Source of the DNA: Vreelandella nigrificans
GTDB lineage: Bacteria; Pseudomonadota; Gammaproteobacteria; Pseudomonadales; Halomonadaceae
NCBI RefSeq assembly: GCF_002374315.1
Contig: NZ_NWUX01000015.1
Coordinates: 49,557 to 113,556, forward strand
Direction of reading: 5' to 3'
Length of the DNA stretch: 64,000 nucleotides
Shown: one piece after another, positions 63,977 through 64,000 of the stretch
How the letters are laid out: each line of letters opens with the position of its first letter
How positions within the stretch are numbered: position 1 is the stretch's first letter
Position numbers and translations under genes: made by a program
Notes under the pieces: model-generated
Database searches by the model: none
What the model was told of the DNA's origin: nothing
The model's input: only the letters and a program-made list of their open reading frames with translations

Positions 63977-64000
63977 TTACAGCAGTAAACGACGGATATC
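63977..64000 (-). CDS. C-terminal end of a gene continuing beyond the window
   Basis: On the minus strand, the window edge reads as codons for DIRRLLL followed by a stop at 63977-63979. A strong hairpin follows closely, which is why I believe a gene ends here. Seven codons are too few to name it. Confidence 0.45.
   Translation of the reverse strand, partial: DIRRLLL

Overview
The window looks like chromosome from a Gram-negative, aerobic to microaerobic gammaproteobacterium, most likely Halomonadaceae (Halomonas/Vreelandella-like). Supporting signs are moderate GC, a phasin (polyhydroxyalkanoate granules), a complete cbb3-oxidase locus with Anr in the Pseudomonas/Halomonas order, a CrbS/CrbR-type acetate locus with a DUF4212 symporter, and many secondary and ABC transporters. 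The genus is inferred from gene content and was not tested. No prophage, insertion sequence, CRISPR array, rRNA or replication origin was seen.

Layout. (1) 1-9.6 kb: two exported xylose-isomerase-like TIM-barrel proteins, an EamA exporter, a pyk-modA-modB-modC-DUF192 run on the minus strand, and a YfcC-type carrier. (2) 9.6-13.7 kb: a polar amino-acid ABC importer with an RpiR/SIS regulator. (3) 14.2-22.1 kb: purine (urate/allantoin) catabolism, comprising an Asp/Glu/hydantoin-type racemase, two NCS1 permeases, and uraH-puuD divergent from uraD. It is split by a short accessory patch with a NIPSNAP remnant, a DHCW cupin and an AadA-like nucleotidyltransferase. (4) 22.2-23.9 kb: phasin and a glutathione S-transferase. 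(5) 24.2-32.1 kb: a glycolate (or lactate) module of LctP/GlcA permease, gamma-carbonic anhydrase homologue, GlcC-like FCD regulator and glcDEFG. (6) 32.2-32.7 kb: a tRNA operon (Val, Asp, Asp) with a clear promoter and terminator.

(7) 33.8-45.0 kb: ccoNOQP, ccoGHIS, a SafE-family membrane protein, hemN and anr, with Anr boxes before ccoN and hemN; ttcA is convergent with anr. (8) 46.0-58.8 kb: the acetate locus, with a cNMP/CBS/DUF294 nucleotidyltransferase and a degenerate DnaQ-like partner divergent from a DUF4212/SSS symporter pair. A small membrane protein, the 1313-residue transporter-histidine kinase hybrid (CrbS-like), its LuxR-type regulator (CrbR-like) and acs follow. (9) 58.9-64 kb: housekeeping genes (SprT-like protease, UPF0149, ClsB-type phospholipase D, rsmJ, tsaB, adk) and the last codons of one more gene.

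How the parts connect. Three sets of candidate operators link genes at a distance: TGGT-N3-ACCA sites before lctP and before glcC/glcD, TTGACC-N4-GGTCAA-type sites before the racemase and between uraH and uraD, and a pair of GAAAC-TTTT-GTTTC-type sites before the amino-acid importer. Short tandem repeats of 12-17 bp recur at many places, mostly between genes. I did not find a convincingly novel defence or biosynthetic system. The most unusual items are the catalytically degenerate exonuclease beside the DUF294 protein, the cassette-like aadA gene, and the shared operators.
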